The notes beneath the pieces are model-generated. The model saw only the letters and a list, made by a program, of their open reading frames with translations, was not told where the DNA came from and made no database searches. 41,993 bases of DNA, taken from the IMG/VR virus record IMGVR_UViG_3300008735_001084, positions 1 to 41,993 of that record, one strand, 5' to 3'. The stretch comes from a virus. This document shows, one piece after another, positions 1-8,680 of the stretch. Numbering within the stretch: position 1 is the first letter of the stretch; every line of letters begins with the position of its first letter. The position numbers were made by a program, and so were the translations under genes.

Positions 1-1
1 A

Positions 2-508
2 GGAGGCACAAGTGCTGGAAATGTTGCAACAGTTAATGCACCATTAGGCAAAGGTAAAATGATTAGGCGAGAGAAACCTGTTAGTGCTGACGCTAACAAA
101 GTAGGAATGTTTCCAAAAGTAGTTAAAGGAAAACCAGTAGGTGAAAATATGAAAGATCAAATTAAAGAAGGTGTGTTAGATGCCTCCGACGAAGATGGCT
201 GGATGGCAAAACAACAACTTTACAAAACAGCCCAATACGCTATTCAACTTCATCAAATGATTGGCGATACAGATAATTTAGAACCTTGGATTCAATCAAA
301 GATTACAAAGGCTGCAGATTATATGAGTTCTATTAAACATTATTTAGAATACGAACAAGTTAATCCGCACTTATCTGACGAGCCGGCAGAAGAAGCTCAA
401 ATAGAACTTGCACCTAGTATGGAATCTGTAAATCCTAGAGTTAAAAAGGGATTGAATAGAATTTTTAATTCAGCTCAAGAAGAACTTGCATCTAACTTAG
501 TGAAGTGA
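2..508 (+). CDS. Partial virion-associated protein (5' end cut off by the window)
   Basis: The reading frame is open from base 2, so the true start lies upstream and at least 168 residues are visible. The first internal ATG is at 59. The protein is hydrophilic, has no membrane segment and no motif I can name. A Trp-containing helical region with ExWIQSKITKAADYM near residues 95-115 resembles helical segments in uncharacterised T4-like marine phage proteins, but that is from memory and weak. It ends 3 bases before the next gene, which carries a lysozyme-like domain, so a structural or assembly role is likely by context only. Sure as a gene, unsure of function. Confidence 0.7.
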   Translation, partial: GGTSAGNVATVNAPLGKGKMIRREKPVSADANKVGMFPKVVKGKPVGENMKDQIKEGVLDASDEDGWMAKQQLYKTAQYAIQLHQMIGDTDNLEPWIQSKITKAADYMSSIKHYLEYEQVNPHLSDEPAEEAQIELAPSMESVNPRVKKGLNRIFNSAQEELASNLVK

Positions 509-511
509 AGT

Positions 512-3142
512 ATGGGCTATGGTATTGATGAGAAGGAAAAAATTTTATTTGAACGAGAATTGGAAAAATTATTAGAAAAGCCTTCTTCTACGTTAAAGGG
601 TCCGAGATTTGGTCAAGATCTTGTACCTATACATATGTTAAAGCGGCCATTTAAAAAACTGCCAACTACAAGTATAGAACCAGAACAACCAAAACAACAT
701 GCAAAAATCAAAGATCCGTATTTAATACCACCGATACCTCAACCAATAAAACCTATATTAAAAAAAGGAGGATCTACTATACTTCCTCCACCGTCTTTGC
801 TAACGCCAAGTAAAAGACCAGTAGTCCCGGCATTAGCAAAACCTGAAATACAGGTAAAGCAACCTGCTATATCAAAAGTCGAATTACCAAAAGTTACATT
901 TCCTAAACCTGAAATAAAGCAAGCAAAGCCATTTAAAATTGATATACCAATCACAAAACCTGATCTTGCTAAAATTAAAGTAGATGTACCTAAAGTAGGA
1001 TTACCTAGTTTTGAAAAACCAAAAAAGCCTGCATTACAAATTACACCAAGTAAAATTAAAATAGATCCTAAAAAACCAGTAGTAAGCCCTGTAAAAATAG
1101 CAAAAGTACCGCAATTAGAGCCACCACCTAGTGGACTAGTTGGTAAAGATAAATTTGTTGTCAAAATAGATAAACAATATGTTTTAAAAATGGATAAAAC
1201 TGGTAGATACTACAGACAAAATATCAAAAATCCAGGCGATACAAATTGGATAAAATATAAAGATGCAGCCGAAATAATAAAAAAACATCAACAGGCCGCT
1301 AAATCACAAGATTACAAACCTGCAAAAAAAACGCAGGCAAATAAACAAGTATTGAAAAAAACAGGAACAGGCGATGCTCCTGAAGAACCATCTAAAAAAT
1401 TACAACAAAAAATAGATAAAGCAAAAGATACACAAACAGTTAAAGATCAAAGTGGTAAAAAGAAGGATAGTGCAATAAAAACAGGAATCGGCCAATCTGG
1501 TGAGAAATTTAAAAAGGCTCAACAAGCAAAATTGGATGCTATGGCTAAAAAGCAACTTGATATAGATGCTAAAACAAAACAACTTCAGGCAGAAATAGAG
1601 AAACAAGCAAAAACTTTAAAAGCTGCAAATAATGAAGAATTTACAGATAAAAAAGGTGTAAAACATACAGTACCTAAAAGAACTTGGAAATCAAAAATAG
1701 GCGGAGGACTCAGGGCGGCCGGAGGAATAGGTATGTTTTTTGCACTCACTGGTTTAGACAAGATAGCAATGTCTCTTGCCGCCGATTCATATGTAAAAGA
1801 CATATCTAAAGAACAAGACACTTTACCAGAAACCGATGTTAGAAAGTTATTGACACCCATGCAATTTAATGGAGGTTATGCTAATACCCCATTATATCAA
1901 CCTATACCATTTACACCTCCAAAGGATCGATTAACTACTGTATTTGTTACTTCGCAACCTAGTAAAGAACAATTTAAAGAATTAACCAATTCTTGGACTA
2001 ATATGTCAATTAAAAATAGAAAAGATATAAAATTCTCAGATGATCTTATTAAAGATAATTTAGTACGAATGATGATACCGAACGGAACTGTTCAAAATAT
2101 TCATTCTAAACGATTATTTGATTTATATAACCAACCAGGTACAGTAATGCAAATTATTCCTACACACGAATACGAAGGACATCCTGATTTTGGTACCAAA
2201 CGAAAAAGAATAGAACGGATGAAGATAGGTACTTCGAATGTAAGTACACTATATATTAGCGGCGAACAAACAGCCCCAACAGGTATATATCATGATGTTT
2301 CAACGGAAGAAGAGGAAGGTGGTACAAAAATAGATGATGAAGGAAATGTTTTATATATACCTATGAGACACGAATTACGATACTACGAAAATCTAATTAA
2401 CTTTACAGACGAAAAAATCGAACCACCTGCCGATTGGTACGCACCTCACTTGAGGAGCACAGATGATAATAAAAAAGAAAAAGAAGTAGCATCGTTGGGC
2501 ATAGAACCAGAAGGACCAGAAGATTTGTTGCCAACAACTGCCGACACCACACTTAAAAGTAACTTTGTTAATATAGGAGAAGTTACAGTCGATGAAGATG
2601 AAATTAAAAATGTTGTTAATAGTACCAAGAAAACAAGAGGAGCACCTAGTACACAAGAAAATTATGAAGAATTAATGAGGTCTTTGTCTATTCAGTCAGG
2701 TGTACCTATAAAATTATTAAAAACATTAGGTGCTACAGAAAGTTTAGTAAGTCCTAGTAATTTAACAAAATGGAAATATAGAGGCGACCAACATATGGGC
2801 AAAGAAGGATCTTTTGGTATTTTTCATGTTAGGTGGGGTATTGCTCAACCAGGAGCAGTAAATGATTTCAATATTCGACATGGCACAAAATATACATGGA
2901 GAACGGTTGCAACCGATCCTCTTAAAGCAGCTACAATCGGAGCTTGGTATTTTAGCTTTTTATTAAAAAAATATAAAGGTAATGTAATAGACACATATGC
3001 TCATTACACAAGTGGTTCTGCTACTAGTCCTAAAGGTAGAAAAAATGCCAAAAGATTTATGAAAAATTATAAAATGTTTGAAGGTATAAACTTTTCTAAA
3101 AAAAGTGCTATCCTTGAAGGTATGAGTAAGGTAAATATCTAG
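512..3142 (+). CDS. Large tail-associated protein with C-terminal lytic transglycosylase-like domain
   Basis: 876 aa. Residues about 60-210 are a low-complexity Pro/Lys-rich stretch built of repeated KP and PK units. Residues about 270-380 are Lys/Gln-rich and probably coiled coil. A Gly-rich hydrophobic segment near 395-425 could be a membrane or fusion helix. The C-terminus (about 720-860) looks like an SLT-type lytic transglycosylase: ATES with candidate catalytic Glu743, then GSFGIFHVRWG, then a helical DPLKAATIGAWYF segment and an AHYTSG element. The likely role is local cleavage of host peptidoglycan during DNA injection, as for virion muralytic proteins. The M15 peptidase gene follows directly. 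No standard RBS stands out because the start lies close to the previous stop. Gene call is firm; the enzymatic domain is inferred from motifs. Confidence 0.78.
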   Translation: MGYGIDEKEKILFERELEKLLEKPSSTLKGPRFGQDLVPIHMLKRPFKKLPTTSIEPEQPKQHAKIKDPYLIPPIPQPIKPILKKGGSTILPPPSLLTPSKRPVVPALAKPEIQVKQPAISKVELPKVTFPKPEIKQAKPFKIDIPITKPDLAKIKVDVPKVGLPSFEKPKKPALQITPSKIKIDPKKPVVSPVKIAKVPQLEPPPSGLVGKDKFVVKIDKQYVLKMDKTGRYYRQNIKNPGDTNWIKYKDAAEIIKKHQQAAKSQDYKPAKKTQANKQVLKKTGTGDAPEEPSKKLQQKIDKAKDTQTVKDQSGKKKDSAIKTGIGQSGEKFKKAQQAKLDAMAKKQLDIDAKTKQLQAEIEKQAKTLKAANNEEFTDKKGVKHTVPKRTWKSKIGGGLRAAGGIGMFFALTGLDKIAMSLAADSYVKDISKEQDTLPETDVRKLLTPMQFNGGYANTPLYQPIPFTPPKDRLTTVFVTSQPSKEQFKELTNSWTNMSIKNRKDIKFSDDLIKDNLVRMMIPNGTVQNIHSKRLFDLYNQPGTVMQIIPTHEYEGHPDFGTKRKRIERMKIGTSNVSTLYISGEQTAPTGIYHDVSTEEEEGGTKIDDEGNVLYIPMRHELRYYENLINFTDEKIEPPADWYAPHLRSTDDNKKEKEVASLGIEPEGPEDLLPTTADTTLKSNFVNIGEVTVDEDEIKNVVNSTKKTRGAPSTQENYEELMRSLSIQSGVPIKLLKTLGATESLVSPSNLTKWKYRGDQHMGKEGSFGIFHVRWGIAQPGAVNDFNIRHGTKYTWRTVATDPLKAATIGAWYFSFLLKKYKGNVIDTYAHYTSGSATSPKGRKNAKRFMKNYKMFEGINFSKKSAILEGMSKVNI

Positions 3143-3162
3143 TAAGCTCCCAGGAGAAATAA

Positions 3163-3627
3163 ATGAAAATCACAAAAAACTTTTCATTAAAAGAAATGAC
3201 TTTTTCAGATACAGCAATAAGAAGAAATATTCCCAATGAGCCAGGTATACAAGAAATTATAAATTTAACAGCTCTTTGTTGTAACATTCTTCAACCAGTA
3301 CGTGATCATTATGGAAGATCTGTACGTATTAATTCAGGATATAGATCTGTTAAATTATGCGAAGCAGTAGGCAGTTCTGGAAGATCACAACATGCCAAAG
3401 GACAAGCCGCAGATTTTGAAATTAACGGATTATCAAATAAAGAATTAGCGACATGGTGTTATAAAAATTTAGACTTTGATCAAATCATATTAGAGTTCCA
3501 TGATCCGACAGGAGATCCTAATAGTGGTTGGGTTCATTGTTCTTATCGAAATGACGGTACAAATAGGCACATAGGATTAATTATTAATCAAAAAACCAAA
3601 GGAAAGTATCTTCCTTGGAAACCATAA
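3163..3627 (+). CDS. M15-family peptidoglycan peptidase (endolysin-type)
   Basis: 154 aa. The zinc-peptidase M15A layout is visible: SGYRS near residues 58-62, SQHAKGQAADFEI with zinc ligands His77 and Asp84, and GWVHCSY with the third ligand His125. This family hydrolyses the D-Ala-containing peptide cross-links of peptidoglycan. There is no signal peptide, so it would need a holin or act as part of the virion. A good Shine-Dalgarno sequence (AGGAGAA) precedes ATG 3163. It sits one base ahead of the membrane-channel genes, suggesting a lysis or entry module. The family assignment is strong; lysis versus virion use is not decided. Confidence 0.85.
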   Translation: MKITKNFSLKEMTFSDTAIRRNIPNEPGIQEIINLTALCCNILQPVRDHYGRSVRINSGYRSVKLCEAVGSSGRSQHAKGQAADFEINGLSNKELATWCYKNLDFDQIILEFHDPTGDPNSGWVHCSYRNDGTNRHIGLIINQKTKGKYLPWKP

Positions 3628-3628
3628 T

Positions 3629-4087
3629 ATGAAAGCACTACTAAGATGGTGGCTTATATTTTGTTTGTCTATTTTAGCAGGCGGGATAGCAGTTTACTTT
3701 GACCTACATAAAAATTTATATAATGCCGATCAAACAAAACTAAGTTTTCTCATTTTAATAGTGTTTATATTAGCATCTCTTTGGACAGGTTGGCGAACTA
3801 AAAAGTCAGAAGAAAAAGCACAAGATGTTAGTATAGGTTGGTTTATATCCGAGTCATGTCTTGCATTAGGTATGATAGGAACTGTAACAGGATTTTTGTT
3901 AATGTTAAGCGGAGCATTTGCAGAAATTGATTTAGCAAATACAAGTACTATACAGAATTCACTTACAAAAATGGCATTGGGCATGAGTACTGCCTTATAT
4001 ACAACATTGATAGGGTTAATCTGTTCGTTAGCATTAAAAATACAATTAGTTAATGTAGAAAACGAGAACAGAATCCATGGACAGTAA
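3629..4087 (+). CDS. MotA/TolQ/ExbB-like proton channel subunit
   Basis: 152 aa with about four hydrophobic segments (residues about 8-27, 39-55, 70-98 and 113-137). The second half has the MotA/TolQ/ExbB core pattern: LGMIGTVTGFLLML followed about 20 residues later by MALGMSTALYTTLIGLICS. Members of this family form inner-membrane stators that pass protons with an ExbD/TolR/MotB partner. Such a partner is the next gene, overlapping by 11 bases. The protein is shorter than typical ExbB (about 240 aa). The cytoplasmic loop between helices is short. Its role in a phage is unknown; candidates are membrane de-energisation at lysis or a superinfection barrier. Confidence 0.7.
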   Translation: MKALLRWWLIFCLSILAGGIAVYFDLHKNLYNADQTKLSFLILIVFILASLWTGWRTKKSEEKAQDVSIGWFISESCLALGMIGTVTGFLLMLSGAFAEIDLANTSTIQNSLTKMALGMSTALYTTLIGLICSLALKIQLVNVENENRIHGQ

Positions 4088-4838
4088 TTCTAAATACAAA
4101 AGCTCATTAGCATTTACTGACCTTTTATTCAACGTACTAATAGGTTTTGCTTTTCTATTCATTGTTGCATTTATTTTAATTAATCCTATAACTGAAGAAG
4201 CAAACATACAAGCAAAAGCAGAATTCATGGTGATAATGGAGTGGGATCCGGACTCATCGTATGATATAGATTTGTGGATGAAAGATCCGACTGGTACAGT
4301 TGTTGGTTTTCCTAATAAAGATGCAGGCTGGTTACATTTAGATAGAGACGATTTAGGCAAAACAAATGATACTATTTTAATGGCTAATGGTGAGCCAAAA
4401 GTTGTTCATTTAAATAGAGAAATCATGACCGTAAGAGGTATTATACCAGGTGAACATATTGTTAATGTTCATTTTTATTCTGCCAAAGGCGCCAGAGAAT
4501 CTAGTAAACCAACTGAAGTAATGATTCAAGTTATTAAAATAAATCCATACTTTGAGGTATATAATGGTATTGAAGTATTGTATAAACCTGCAGATGAGCG
4601 AACCGCTATTAGATTTACTGTAGATAAAAACGGTAATATAATTTCTACAAATAAATTACAAAAGAAACTTGCAGGTTCAATAGATTCTGCCAATACTAAT
4701 ATTTCTTCAGGTCCGACAAGAGCTCAGGTACAAGCACTTCAATACGAATCGCCAGAAGAACAACAATATGAGTCTCTTCCTCCAGTACAAGATTTACCTG
4801 AAGGAAGAAATGAGCATGATGCGTCAGGAGAACATTAA
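4077..4838 (+). CDS. ExbD/TolR/MotB-like membrane protein with periplasmic domain
   Basis: 253 aa. A single N-terminal transmembrane helix (about residues 11-37) begins with FTDLLFNVLIGFAFLF. Asp15 sits where ExbD, TolR and MotB carry the proton-binding aspartate. The remaining ~215 residues would be periplasmic. They contain a beta-rich region with DPDSSYDIDLWMKDPTG that does not look like an OmpA peptidoglycan-binding domain. The tail is Gln/Glu/Pro-rich. The start overlaps the MotA/ExbB-like gene and the stop touches the next membrane gene, so the three are surely co-translated. The channel-partner assignment rests on the helix and gene order; the periplasmic domain is unrecognised. Confidence 0.65.
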   Translation: MDSNSKYKSSLAFTDLLFNVLIGFAFLFIVAFILINPITEEANIQAKAEFMVIMEWDPDSSYDIDLWMKDPTGTVVGFPNKDAGWLHLDRDDLGKTNDTILMANGEPKVVHLNREIMTVRGIIPGEHIVNVHFYSAKGARESSKPTEVMIQVIKINPYFEVYNGIEVLYKPADERTAIRFTVDKNGNIISTNKLQKKLAGSIDSANTNISSGPTRAQVQALQYESPEEQQYESLPPVQDLPEGRNEHDASGEH

Positions 4839-5305
4839 TGATATTTTTTGCATTTTTAATCGTTGCCTGGATTTTACTATTAAGTATATTACTCTGGGAT
4901 TTAATACAAAAAGGACAAAACAAATTATATATGTTTGTATTAATTCCATCTTCGCTCTTGCTCACTGTAACTACATATGTTACAATACAAGGGTTATTGG
5001 GTTATCCTACTGAAAGTATTAAGAAGGGTAAATTTATGTTATTGTCTTCAGCAGTAAAAGAACCTGACTGGATCTATTATTGGGTTATACACGAAGGCGA
5101 TAAAGATCCAATAGCATACAAAGTTCCGTATTCAAAACCTGAGCATCAAAATCAAGAAAAGGCAAGTGGTAAAATGGAGCAAGGACAAATGATTGAAGGA
5201 GAATTTAAACAAGGTCAAGAAAACGATGCAGGCGAAGGAACTAAGTATGGTGAATTTGAATTTTATAATTTTGATTTTACTAAAAAACTTCCAAAAGGAA
5301 CATAA
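4838..5305 (+). CDS. Two-helix membrane protein, third member of the channel set
   Basis: 155 aa. Hydrophobic segments at about residues 2-22 and 31-52 are followed by a hydrophilic domain of about 100 residues rich in Glu, Gln and Lys, with EGEFKQGQE-like acidic stretches. The start ATG shares one base with the previous stop (TAATG), implying tight translational coupling with the ExbB- and ExbD-like genes. I do not recognise the family. It probably belongs to the same membrane complex by context. Confidence 0.65.
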   Translation: MIFFAFLIVAWILLLSILLWDLIQKGQNKLYMFVLIPSSLLLTVTTYVTIQGLLGYPTESIKKGKFMLLSSAVKEPDWIYYWVIHEGDKDPIAYKVPYSKPEHQNQEKASGKMEQGQMIEGEFKQGQENDAGEGTKYGEFEFYNFDFTKKLPKGT

Positions 5306-5484
5306 TGAAAGAAGCATACGTCGCAGAGTTAGACGATAAAATAGCACAAATAACAGAAATAGCAAAACAAAAACTTGCAAAAACAGATCCTACCGCAATG
5401 GAAATACACGACATAGATGAAACTTTAGATCGTCTACATAAGTATCATGGTAGAAAAAACATGATCCAAACTTATATTAAATAA
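5305..5484 (+). CDS. Small acidic helical protein
   Basis: 59 aa, starting with ATG that shares a base with the preceding stop codon. The sequence is highly helical with an alternating charged pattern and has no membrane segment or known motif. It closes the membrane-protein operon and ends just before a strong promoter at 5493. No function can be assigned. Confidence 0.6.
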   Translation: MKEAYVAELDDKIAQITEIAKQKLAKTDPTAMEIHDIDETLDRLHKYHGRKNMIQTYIK

Positions 5485-5492
5485 ATTTTTAT

Positions 5493-5521
5493 TTGCAAAA
5501 ATACTTTTTATATGTTATAAT
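5493..5521 (+). promoter_or_regulatory. Strong sigma-70-type promoter upstream of dsbA-like and polymerase genes
   Basis: A -35 TTGCAA (5493-5498) and a -10 TATAAT (5516-5521) are separated by exactly 17 nt. A TG one base upstream of the -10 gives an extended -10 (TGTTATAAT). A ribosome binding site AAAGGAG follows and the next gene starts at 5539. This is the form expected of an early or middle phage promoter read by the host polymerase. Confidence 0.8.
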
Positions 5522-5538
5522 AAAATAAAAGGAGAAAT

Positions 5539-5799
5539 ATGCCACAAAAAGTGTATAGTATTGACGAGATTGCTAAACTAAAGCAATTAGTAAACGAAGG
5601 TGTTCAAGTTACACAAGAGATGCAAGATCTTCGCGAAGGGTTAAGCGATACAGTTAAAGCAATTGCACAAGAACTCGACATTAAAGCAGCTACTCTTAAT
5701 AAAGCAATTAAAATTGCACATAAAGCCTCACTTAATCAATCTAAAGAAGATTTTAGTGCTGTTGAAGATGTATTAGAAGCAGTTGGCAGAACTGCATGA
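5539..5799 (+). CDS. dsbA: DsbA-like double-stranded DNA-binding protein
   Basis: 86 aa. The pattern (LREGLSDTVKAIAQELDI, then a helix LNKAIKIAHKASL, then an acidic tail) matches the small dsDNA-binding protein DsbA of T4-like phages, which binds near late promoters and aids late transcription. It lies directly behind a strong promoter with a perfect AAAGGAG ribosome binding site and overlaps the polymerase gene by 4 bases. The assignment rests on recalled similarity and neighbourhood; small size lowers certainty. Confidence 0.65.
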   Translation: MPQKVYSIDEIAKLKQLVNEGVQVTQEMQDLREGLSDTVKAIAQELDIKAATLNKAIKIAHKASLNQSKEDFSAVEDVLEAVGRTA

Positions 5800-8459
5800 G
5801 TTATGTAGACGCCTTCTTCGAAAGAGAAAAAGACGCAATACATATTGTAGAGCGTGTTAACGGTAAGCGTGAATACATGTCGTATCCTGCTCGATATGTC
5901 TTCTATTATTCAGATATGCGAGGCAAGTATAAATCCATATTTGGCACTCCACTTAGCAGAGTAAGCACTACAAGCGGTAAAGCATTTCATAAAGAAAAGA
6001 AACTACAAGGTAATAAACGATTGTTTGAATCGGATGTTAATCCTGTGTTTCGTTGTTTAGAAGACAACTATTTAGGCAAAGAGGCGCCAAATTTAAACAA
6101 GTGTTTCTTCGATATCGAAGTAGACTTTAAACAGGAAAAGGGCTTTGCTGATCCGTCTGATCCATTTTCTATGATTAATTCTGTAACAATGTGGTGCAGT
6201 TGGTTAGATAGTCTAATCACATTTACTATACGGCCTAAGACTGTAGAACGTACAGAAGCAGAAGAAATATGTGGTAAATTTGAAAACACAATGCTCTGCA
6301 ATACAGAAGAAGAATTGCTAGAAAACTTTTTAGCAATAATAGAAAATGCAGACATATTAAGTGGTTGGAATAGTGAAGGTTATGATATTCCGTATACAGT
6401 AAACAGAGTTGCTAGAGTATTAGGCAAAGAGCGTATGCGAGATTTTTGTTTGTGGAAGCAGTATCCACGCAAAAGAGAATTTGAAAAGTTTGGTAAAGAT
6501 TTAGAAACATTTGATTTAATAGGTAGAGTACATTTAGATTATTTAGAATTGTATCGCAAATATACATATCATGAAATGCATAGTTATAGACTAGATGCAG
6601 TAGGTGAATATGAAATTGGCGAAACTAAGGTAGCATACGAAGGTACATTAGATCAACTATATAACAATGATTATGAAAAATTTATAGCATACAACAGACA
6701 AGATACAATGATGCTAAAGAAAATGGATGACAAATTACAGTTCATTGATTTAGCAAATGTGTTAGCCCATGCTAATACGGTATTACTGCAAACAACAATG
6801 GGGGCAGTAGCAGTTAGCGACCAAGCAATTATAAACGAAGCACATAGCCAAGGATTACAAGTACCTGATAAAAAACAAAAAAGCGAAGACGAATTTAGTA
6901 CTGCCGCAGGTGCTTATGTAGCACAACCAAAAATAGGAATGCATGATTGGATAGGTTCTATGGACTTGAATTCACTATATCCTAGTGTAATTCGTGCTAT
7001 GAATATGGGACCAGAAACAATTATAGGACAATGCAGACTAGAAAAAACGTACAACATGGTACGTGAAAAAATGGGTAACAAATCTAGTTTTGCAGAAGCA
7101 TGGGAAGGTATATTTTGCACATTAGAATTTGATTTAGTGCGAGATAGAGATGTCGCAGAAAAGATTACTGTAGATTGGGAGAACGGAGAAACAGATCAAT
7201 ATACAGGTGCTGAGATATATGACTTAATACACAATCAAGGTAATCCGTGGGGTATATCCGCAAACGGTACTATTTTTAGACATGATATAAAAGGTATTAT
7301 TCCAAACTTATTAGAGCGTTGGTATGCAGAGCGTAAAGTTATGCAAAAAAGTTTGCAAGAAGCAATAGACGCCAACGACAAAGAAAAGATAGAATTTTGG
7401 GATAAAAGACAACTTGTAAAGAAAATTAACTTAAATAGTTTATATGGAGCTATTCTAAATCCAGGATCTAGATTTTTTGACCTAAGGATGGGTCAAAGTG
7501 TTACGTTGACTGGCAGATCTATAGCAAAACATATGTCCGCACAGGTCAACAAGGTACTTACAGGAGAGTACGATCATGTGGGTTCAACTATCATTTATGG
7601 TGATACTGATAGTGTTTATTATAGTGCTATACCAGCTCTCAAGGATGAAATAGCAAATGGTAATGTTGAATGGGATAAAGAGAAAGCGATAAAGTTATAT
7701 GATGCAATAGGCGAGGAAGTAAATTCATCATTTCCACAGTTTATGAATAACACATTTGGTATTACTATAGAAAGTGGAGAAATTATTGCAGCGGCAAGGG
7801 AAATTGTTGCTTCAAGAGGTTTGTTTATTAAAAAGAAAAGATATGGCATCCTAGTTTATGACCAAGAAGGTAATCGCAAAGATACCGATGGCAAACCAGG
7901 AAAACTAAAAGCCATGGGCTTAGATCTTAAACGTAGTGATACTCCAGAATTTATGCAACGATTTTTAGAAGAAATATTGTTTGAAGTATTAGATGGCAAG
8001 CAAGAAACTGATATTCTGGATAGAATAAAATCATTTAGAGAGAATTTTAAAGAACGCCCTGGTTGGGAAAAAGGTACACCTAAGCGTGTTAATAACCTTA
8101 CAAAGTATACCAACATGTTTGAGCGTACAGGTAAATGTGGTGTAGGTCATGTTATGGCCGCTATTAATTGGAATAGATTACGCAAAGCATATTCAGATAA
8201 TTATTCTATGGAAATTACAGACGGTATGAAAACTATTGTTTGCAAACTAAAGAATAATCCGATGGGTATGACAAGTGTAGCATATCCAATTGATGAATTG
8301 CATTTACCGCAATGGTACAAAGATCTTCCATTTGATCATACAGAAATGGAGCGTACAATTATCAATAAGAAAATTGATAATCTTATTGGCGTGTTAAACT
8401 GGGACCTTAAGGAAACAGAAAGCACAAACACATTTGATTCATTATTTGAAATAGCATAG
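5796..8459 (+). CDS. 43: Family B replicative DNA polymerase (T4 gp43-like)
   Basis: 887 aa, the usual length for T4 gp43. The N-terminal 3'-5' exonuclease Exo I motif FFDIEVD gives Asp106 and Glu108. Polymerase motif A is SMDLNSLYPS near residues 388-397, motif B is KKINLNSLYGA, and motif C is YGDTDSVY near 601-608 with catalytic Asp603 and Asp605. The enzyme copies the phage genome and works with the clamp encoded at 17837. ATG 5796 overlaps the dsbA-like stop by 4 bases, so both come from the 5493 promoter. The reading frame is intact with no intein. Confidence 0.97.
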   Translation: MSYVDAFFEREKDAIHIVERVNGKREYMSYPARYVFYYSDMRGKYKSIFGTPLSRVSTTSGKAFHKEKKLQGNKRLFESDVNPVFRCLEDNYLGKEAPNLNKCFFDIEVDFKQEKGFADPSDPFSMINSVTMWCSWLDSLITFTIRPKTVERTEAEEICGKFENTMLCNTEEELLENFLAIIENADILSGWNSEGYDIPYTVNRVARVLGKERMRDFCLWKQYPRKREFEKFGKDLETFDLIGRVHLDYLELYRKYTYHEMHSYRLDAVGEYEIGETKVAYEGTLDQLYNNDYEKFIAYNRQDTMMLKKMDDKLQFIDLANVLAHANTVLLQTTMGAVAVSDQAIINEAHSQGLQVPDKKQKSEDEFSTAAGAYVAQPKIGMHDWIGSMDLNSLYPSVIRAMNMGPETIIGQCRLEKTYNMVREKMGNKSSFAEAWEGIFCTLEFDLVRDRDVAEKITVDWENGETDQYTGAEIYDLIHNQGNPWGISANGTIFRHDIKGIIPNLLERWYAERKVMQKSLQEAIDANDKEKIEFWDKRQLVKKINLNSLYGAILNPGSRFFDLRMGQSVTLTGRSIAKHMSAQVNKVLTGEYDHVGSTIIYGDTDSVYYSAIPALKDEIANGNVEWDKEKAIKLYDAIGEEVNSSFPQFMNNTFGITIESGEIIAAAREIVASRGLFIKKKRYGILVYDQEGNRKDTDGKPGKLKAMGLDLKRSDTPEFMQRFLEEILFEVLDGKQETDILDRIKSFRENFKERPGWEKGTPKRVNNLTKYTNMFERTGKCGVGHVMAAINWNRLRKAYSDNYSMEITDGMKTIVCKLKNNPMGMTSVAYPIDELHLPQWYKDLPFDHTEMERTIINKKIDNLIGVLNWDLKETESTNTFDSLFEIA

Positions 8460-8466
8460 GATATAT

Positions 8467-8643
8467 ATGACATTTACAGAGTATTGTGTAACATTAGAAA
8501 CTATTATTAAAGACACTACGTCACAATTAAGTGACGAAGAGTTAGATCAAATCAACTCATCTATTGAAAACTCAAAAGCAGGTACTGGTAAAATTTGGCT
8601 AGAAGATTTTGTTGATGCGGAAGCTAAATTCCGTAATAGATAA
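8467..8643 (+). CDS. Small conserved-looking hypothetical protein
   Basis: 58 aa, ATG 7 bases after the polymerase stop. It is acidic and helical with one Trp and one Cys and no known motif. The stop codon TAA at 8641 is part of an ATAAATA late-promoter-like motif. Function unknown. Confidence 0.6.
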   Translation: MTFTEYCVTLETIIKDTTSQLSDEELDQINSSIENSKAGTGKIWLEDFVDAEAKFRNR

Positions 8644-8646
8644 ATA
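8640..8646 (+). promoter_or_regulatory. ATAAATA late-promoter-like motif
   Basis: ATAAATA as in the T4 late promoter consensus TATAAATA, here with G as first base. It lies 35 nt upstream of the phosphoribosyltransferase start. A short inverted repeat GTAGG/CCTAC (8652-8666) lies in the leader. Confidence 0.45.
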
Positions 8647-8680
8647 ACCATGTAGGGGAAGCCTACTAGAACACAAGCCA

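Noticed and set aside
739-1164. Minus-strand frame of 141 aa opposite the Pro/Lys-rich part of the tail protein
   Set aside because: It mirrors the repetitive KP codons of the + strand gene, gives a low-complexity hydrophobic product, and has no ribosome binding site.
3629-4838. Zorya defence (ZorA/ZorB) encoded by the phage
   Set aside because: The MotA-like protein lacks the long ZorA tail, the partner lacks an OmpA-like domain, and no ZorC/D/E is nearby.
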